Assembly (NCBI GenBank): GCA_964354225.1 | Contig: CAYGZC010000315.1 | Span: 1-8,243, forward strand | Reading direction: 5' to 3' | Length of the DNA: 8,243 bases | DNA from: CAYGZC01 sp964354225 | GTDB lineage: Bacteria; Bacteroidota; Ignavibacteria; UBA10030; SZUA-254 | In this document: positions 6,144 to 8,243 of the stretch, piece after piece | How positions within the stretch are numbered: the first letter of the stretch is position 1 | Layout: each line of letters opens with the position of its first letter | Position numbers and translations under genes: made by a program | The notes under the pieces: model-generated | The model's database searches: none | Told to the model about the DNA's origin: nothing | Seen by the model: only the letters and a program-made list of their open reading frames with translations

Positions 6144-6995
6144 ATGTCAAACTATCGGAAGATCAAAAAAGTCTTCATCAGCAGCCCCACACTGGAAGGA
6201 GCCGGTGTTCACCTGAAACGCGCTTTCGGTTTTCACGAAGTGCCGGTGTTCGATCCCTTCCTTCTGTTGGATGATTTTCGTTCGAACGATCCACAATATT
6301 ACATCAAGGGATTTCCATGGCATCCTCACCGTGGAATTGAGACAATCACATATGTGCTTCGTGGAAATGTCGAGCACGGCGACAGTATGGGAAACAAAGG
6401 CGTTATCGGTTCCGGCGATGTGCAGTGGATGACCGCCGGCGGTGGTATCATTCATCAAGAAATGCCCAAGGGGGACAAAGACGGTTACAATTGGGGATTT
6501 CAGTTGTGGGCAAATCTTCCAAAATCTCATAAGATGATGAACCCGCGTTACCGCGATGTGAAAAATTCTGAGATACCAGAAATAGTAACCGCAAAGGGCG
6601 CAAAGATCAATATCATTTCCGGTGAAATTATGGGAACGAAGGGACCGGTGCGTGATGTCGTTATTGATCCGGAATATCTCGATGTAACCATTCCTGCAAA
6701 AACGGATTTTATTCATCCGACCAAACTGGGACACACATGTTTCGCTTACGTGGTTGAAGGAAAGGGATATTTTTGCGAGGAGAAAAAGTTGCTCGCCAAC
6801 GAGAATCTTGTTCTCTTCGATGATGGAGAACAACTGATAGTTGCAACCAATGATGAGCCGGTTCGCTTTCTCCTCATCTCCGGCAAACCCATTGGTGAAC
6901 CGGTCGCCTGGTACGGACCAATCGTAATGAACACACAAGGAGAGTTGAAAATTGCGTTTGAGGAGTATAATAATGGGACGTTTATAAAATCTTAG
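6144..6995 (+). CDS. Pirin family protein (bicupin)
   Basis: The 283-residue protein is a full-length pirin with no signal peptide, so it is cytoplasmic. The N-terminal cupin carries the iron-site pattern of the family: His60 and His62 in FPWHPHRGIETITYVLRG, then His104 and Glu106 in GGGIIHQEMP, equivalent to His56, His58, His101 and Glu103 of human pirin. GSGDVQWMTAGGG lies between them. The C-terminal cupin is followed by PVRFLLISGKPIGEPVAWYG and the tail ELKIAFEEYNNGTFIKS. Bacterial pirins have been linked to quercetin 2,3-dioxygenase activity, stress responses and binding of metabolic enzymes; which applies here cannot be read from sequence. The start is the ATG at 6144 with AAGGAG 7 bases upstream. 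A strong terminator lies in front and no partner gene is close. A decayed second copy of its 3' end occurs at 3454-3548. Confidence 0.93.
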   Translation: MSNYRKIKKVFISSPTLEGAGVHLKRAFGFHEVPVFDPFLLLDDFRSNDPQYYIKGFPWHPHRGIETITYVLRGNVEHGDSMGNKGVIGSGDVQWMTAGGGIIHQEMPKGDKDGYNWGFQLWANLPKSHKMMNPRYRDVKNSEIPEIVTAKGAKINIISGEIMGTKGPVRDVVIDPEYLDVTIPAKTDFIHPTKLGHTCFAYVVEGKGYFCEEKKLLANENLVLFDDGEQLIVATNDEPVRFLLISGKPIGEPVAWYGPIVMNTQGELKIAFEEYNNGTFIKS

Positions 6996-7002
6996 ACTAA
7001 GG

Positions 7003-7023
7003 TATAATTATGACATATCATAA
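7003..7023 (+). promoter_or_regulatory. TATAAT box and palindrome before the cyclase-like gene
   Basis: A perfect TATAAT (7003-7008) has only a weak -35 candidate, TTTATA at 6981-6986, inside the end of the pirin gene. It runs directly into an inverted repeat, TTATGA-CATA-TCATAA (7008-7023), with 6-base arms around a 4-base centre. The repeat would cover the transcription start, which is a usual place for a repressor operator. No regulator is encoded nearby, so the function is inferred from position only. Confidence 0.4.
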
Positions 7024-7043
7024 ATAGAAGTTTGGGAATTTAT

Positions 7044-7772
7044 ATGCTTAAAAATCATATGGTAGCAGTTTGTGATATTCTCGGATTTTCAAATTATATT
7101 CAAAATCTAAAATCCGCAGAAGATTATATTCACATTTTCGATGATTTTCACAAATCGCTATTACACTCAATAAGAAAAAAAGAGTTCCCTACAGACGCAC
7201 CACCTTTAAAAGATTTTAAATCCCAAAATATTTTAGGTATTCGGTGGTTTTCGGATACAGTATTATTGTATACTCTGAATGATAAAGATGAAGACTGTAG
7301 AATTCTCATTAATACTATTGCTTGGTTAATATTCGAGAATATTTATTCTCGCCATACCAAAATAAGGGCAGGAATTTCTTATGGAGAAGTACATATCGAC
7401 GAGGAAAATGGGATCTATGTCGGCAAACCAATCGTACAAGCAGCAAAACTAGAAAAAAATCAAATGTGGTCGGGGGCAGCATTATCAAAAGAAGCTATTA
7501 GCCGTATTCCTCGTCATGTTCTTGTTGGGAGCAAATTTAATTGGCATTTAGTTCGCTATAATATACCGATGAAATCTAAAGAGATTACAAGTGAATACGC
7601 GGTAGACTGGACTATAGGTGATCATCAAAATTTTAATTACCTACTTACTGACAACCCAAATATGGTAATAGAAGATTCTATTCGAAAAAAATGGGAAAAT
7701 ACAATAGCATTTCACTCTGATGTATGCTTCTGGTGTAACATGAATAATTCTCAGAAAGTTGATAGATGTTAA
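7044..7772 (+). CDS. Class III nucleotidyl-cyclase-like domain protein
   Basis: The 242-residue protein is essentially one soluble domain resembling the class III adenylyl/guanylyl cyclase catalytic core. VAVCDILGFSNYI at residues 7-19 holds the first metal-binding Asp (Asp11). RWFSDTVLLY at 67-76 holds the second (Asp71). IRAGISYGEVH at 107-117 is the conserved strand-turn, and YVGKPIVQAAKLE at 125-137 is the helix that normally reads VNxAARxE. In that helix the transition-state Asn and Arg appear as Val131 and Lys135, so a canonical cyclase reaction is doubtful. The C-terminal 100 residues are not recognised and end with a CFWC motif. There is no sensor or membrane domain. The ATG at 7044 is preferred to a TTG at 7032; ribosome site is weak (GGGA). 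The gene looks more AT-rich than its neighbours, hinting at acquisition. Pyrimidine cyclases of anti-phage Pycsar systems share this fold, but no effector gene is adjacent. Confidence 0.65.
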   Translation: MLKNHMVAVCDILGFSNYIQNLKSAEDYIHIFDDFHKSLLHSIRKKEFPTDAPPLKDFKSQNILGIRWFSDTVLLYTLNDKDEDCRILINTIAWLIFENIYSRHTKIRAGISYGEVHIDEENGIYVGKPIVQAAKLEKNQMWSGAALSKEAISRIPRHVLVGSKFNWHLVRYNIPMKSKEITSEYAVDWTIGDHQNFNYLLTDNPNMVIEDSIRKKWENTIAFHSDVCFWCNMNNSQKVDRC

Positions 7773-7827
7773 TTTCTACATATCACCCCACATTTTCATA
7801 TATTTATTGTACAAAGTTTGCATCCTT

Positions 7828-7872
7828 TTGTTAGTATCATCGTCTCTATTATTGAGAAAGAAAATCTAACAA
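7828..7872. repeat. Spaced inverted repeat upstream of arsM
   Basis: TTGTTAG (7828-7834) is the exact inverse of CTAACAA (7866-7872), with 31 bases between. It lies in the 134-base gap between the cyclase-like gene and arsM, ending 34 bases before the arsM start. It could be an operator pair or a leader hairpin, or chance in AT-rich DNA. No clear promoter was found in this gap. Confidence 0.25.
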
Positions 7873-7906
7873 TATTAAAATTCACAATACGGAAAGGTTT
7901 TTTCTA

Positions 7907-8243
7907 ATGGATAAAACGAACATTAAAAATGAAGTCCGGAAACATTATGCCGAAATAGCTCGTCAGCGCGGCTGCGGGTGTGCCCCTTCTTGCTGCGATA
8001 AAGAGGATACTATAACCTCGCTTGTGGACTATGGCAAGAGCGGCGAAGATGTTGCAGAGGCAAATCTTGGACTTGGCTGCGGTATACCGACGGAACATGC
8101 CGGAATCAAACCGGGCGATACTGTGCTCGACCTCGGGAGCGGTGCAGGAGTTGATGTTTTCATCGCCTCAAAAACTGTAGGACCGAACGGTCGCGTCATC
8201 GGTGTGGATATGACACAGGAAATGATCGACCGAGCACGAGCGA
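7907..8243 (+). CDS. arsM: Arsenite S-adenosylmethionine methyltransferase, 3' end beyond window
   Basis: The 112 visible codons match the N-terminal part of ArsM, the cytoplasmic enzyme that methylates trivalent arsenic with S-adenosylmethionine to volatile or less retained methylarsenicals. The family opening VRKHYAEIA (10-18) is followed by a cysteine-rich segment, CGCAPSCC (23-30), and ANLGLGCGIPTEHAGIKPG (52-70) containing Cys58, a likely arsenic-binding cysteine. The methyltransferase motif I TVLDLGSGAGVDVF is at 72-85, and VIGVDMTQEMIDRAR at 97-111 includes the acidic residue that contacts the ribose of the cofactor. The ATG has GGAAAGG 9 bases upstream. The catalytic C-terminal cysteines lie outside the window, so completeness cannot be judged. 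No arsR gene is seen on the upstream side, so arsenic-dependent control, if any, must come from elsewhere. Confidence 0.92.
   Translation, partial: MDKTNIKNEVRKHYAEIARQRGCGCAPSCCDKEDTITSLVDYGKSGEDVAEANLGLGCGIPTEHAGIKPGDTVLDLGSGAGVDVFIASKTVGPNGRVIGVDMTQEMIDRARA

Noticed and set aside
6147..6938. Long minus-strand open frame (263 codons) opposite the pirin gene
   Set aside because: It is an exact shadow of a confidently identified pirin gene, has no recognisable domain and no ribosome site, and the codon pattern follows the plus strand.
7044..8243. Complete Pycsar anti-phage operon
   Set aside because: The gene after the cyclase-like one is arsM, not a TIR, membrane or other known effector, and the gene before it is pirin, so only the fold similarity remains.
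1..8243. CRISPR array, tRNA, rRNA, insertion sequence or integrase
   Set aside because: No regularly spaced repeats, RNA-gene signatures, terminal inverted repeats or transposase or integrase motifs were found on reading both strands.

Overview
The window reads like a Gram-negative chromosome from the Bacteroidota/Chlorobiota/Ignavibacteriota neighbourhood. This is a tentative assignment. It rests on a moderate-to-low GC look, outer-membrane and lipopolysaccharide-type genes, a DUF3108 protein beside a family 9 glycosyltransferase, and a deoxyhypusine-synthase-like protein of a type I associate with that group. No rRNA, tRNA, CRISPR array, transposase or integrase was seen.

Left part (1-3447, minus strand): four genes are read leftwards. 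An NTF2/SnoaL-like protein (2869-3369) has its own promoter. A second promoter with the same -35 and -10 hexamers drives a tight three-gene unit: a GT9 heptosyltransferase-like enzyme (1732-2772, TTG start), a signal-bearing DUF3108 protein (854-1711) and a deoxyhypusine-synthase-like protein cut by the window edge (1-838). The unit looks like cell-envelope biogenesis plus one protein of unknown role.

Middle (3448-6995, plus strand): a self-contained two-gene unit has a promoter at 3572-3600 and a strong hairpin terminator at 6059-6095. It encodes a secreted di-heme cytochrome c peroxidase/MauG-type protein (3659-4729) and, 13 bases later, an outer-membrane protein with a single N-terminal CxxCH heme site fused to a predicted beta-barrel (4743-6029). 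The second gene recalls Cyc2-type cytochrome-porins. Together they suggest a periplasm-to-outer-membrane redox path. An intact pirin gene follows the terminator (6144-6995). A decayed copy of the pirin 3' end lies just upstream of the unit (3454-3548), so the unit is bracketed by pirin sequence.

Right part (6996-8243, plus strand): a visibly AT-richer gene encodes a stand-alone class III nucleotidyl-cyclase-like protein (7044-7772). It keeps both metal-binding aspartates but lacks the usual Asn/Arg catalytic pair, and a TATAAT box followed by a palindrome lies in front of it. The window ends inside an arsenite methyltransferase gene, arsM (7907-8243).

The most interesting points are the cytochrome-porin/di-heme pair, the pirin remnant flanking it, the odd cyclase-like protein, and the deoxyhypusine-synthase-like protein that appears to lack the catalytic lysine.
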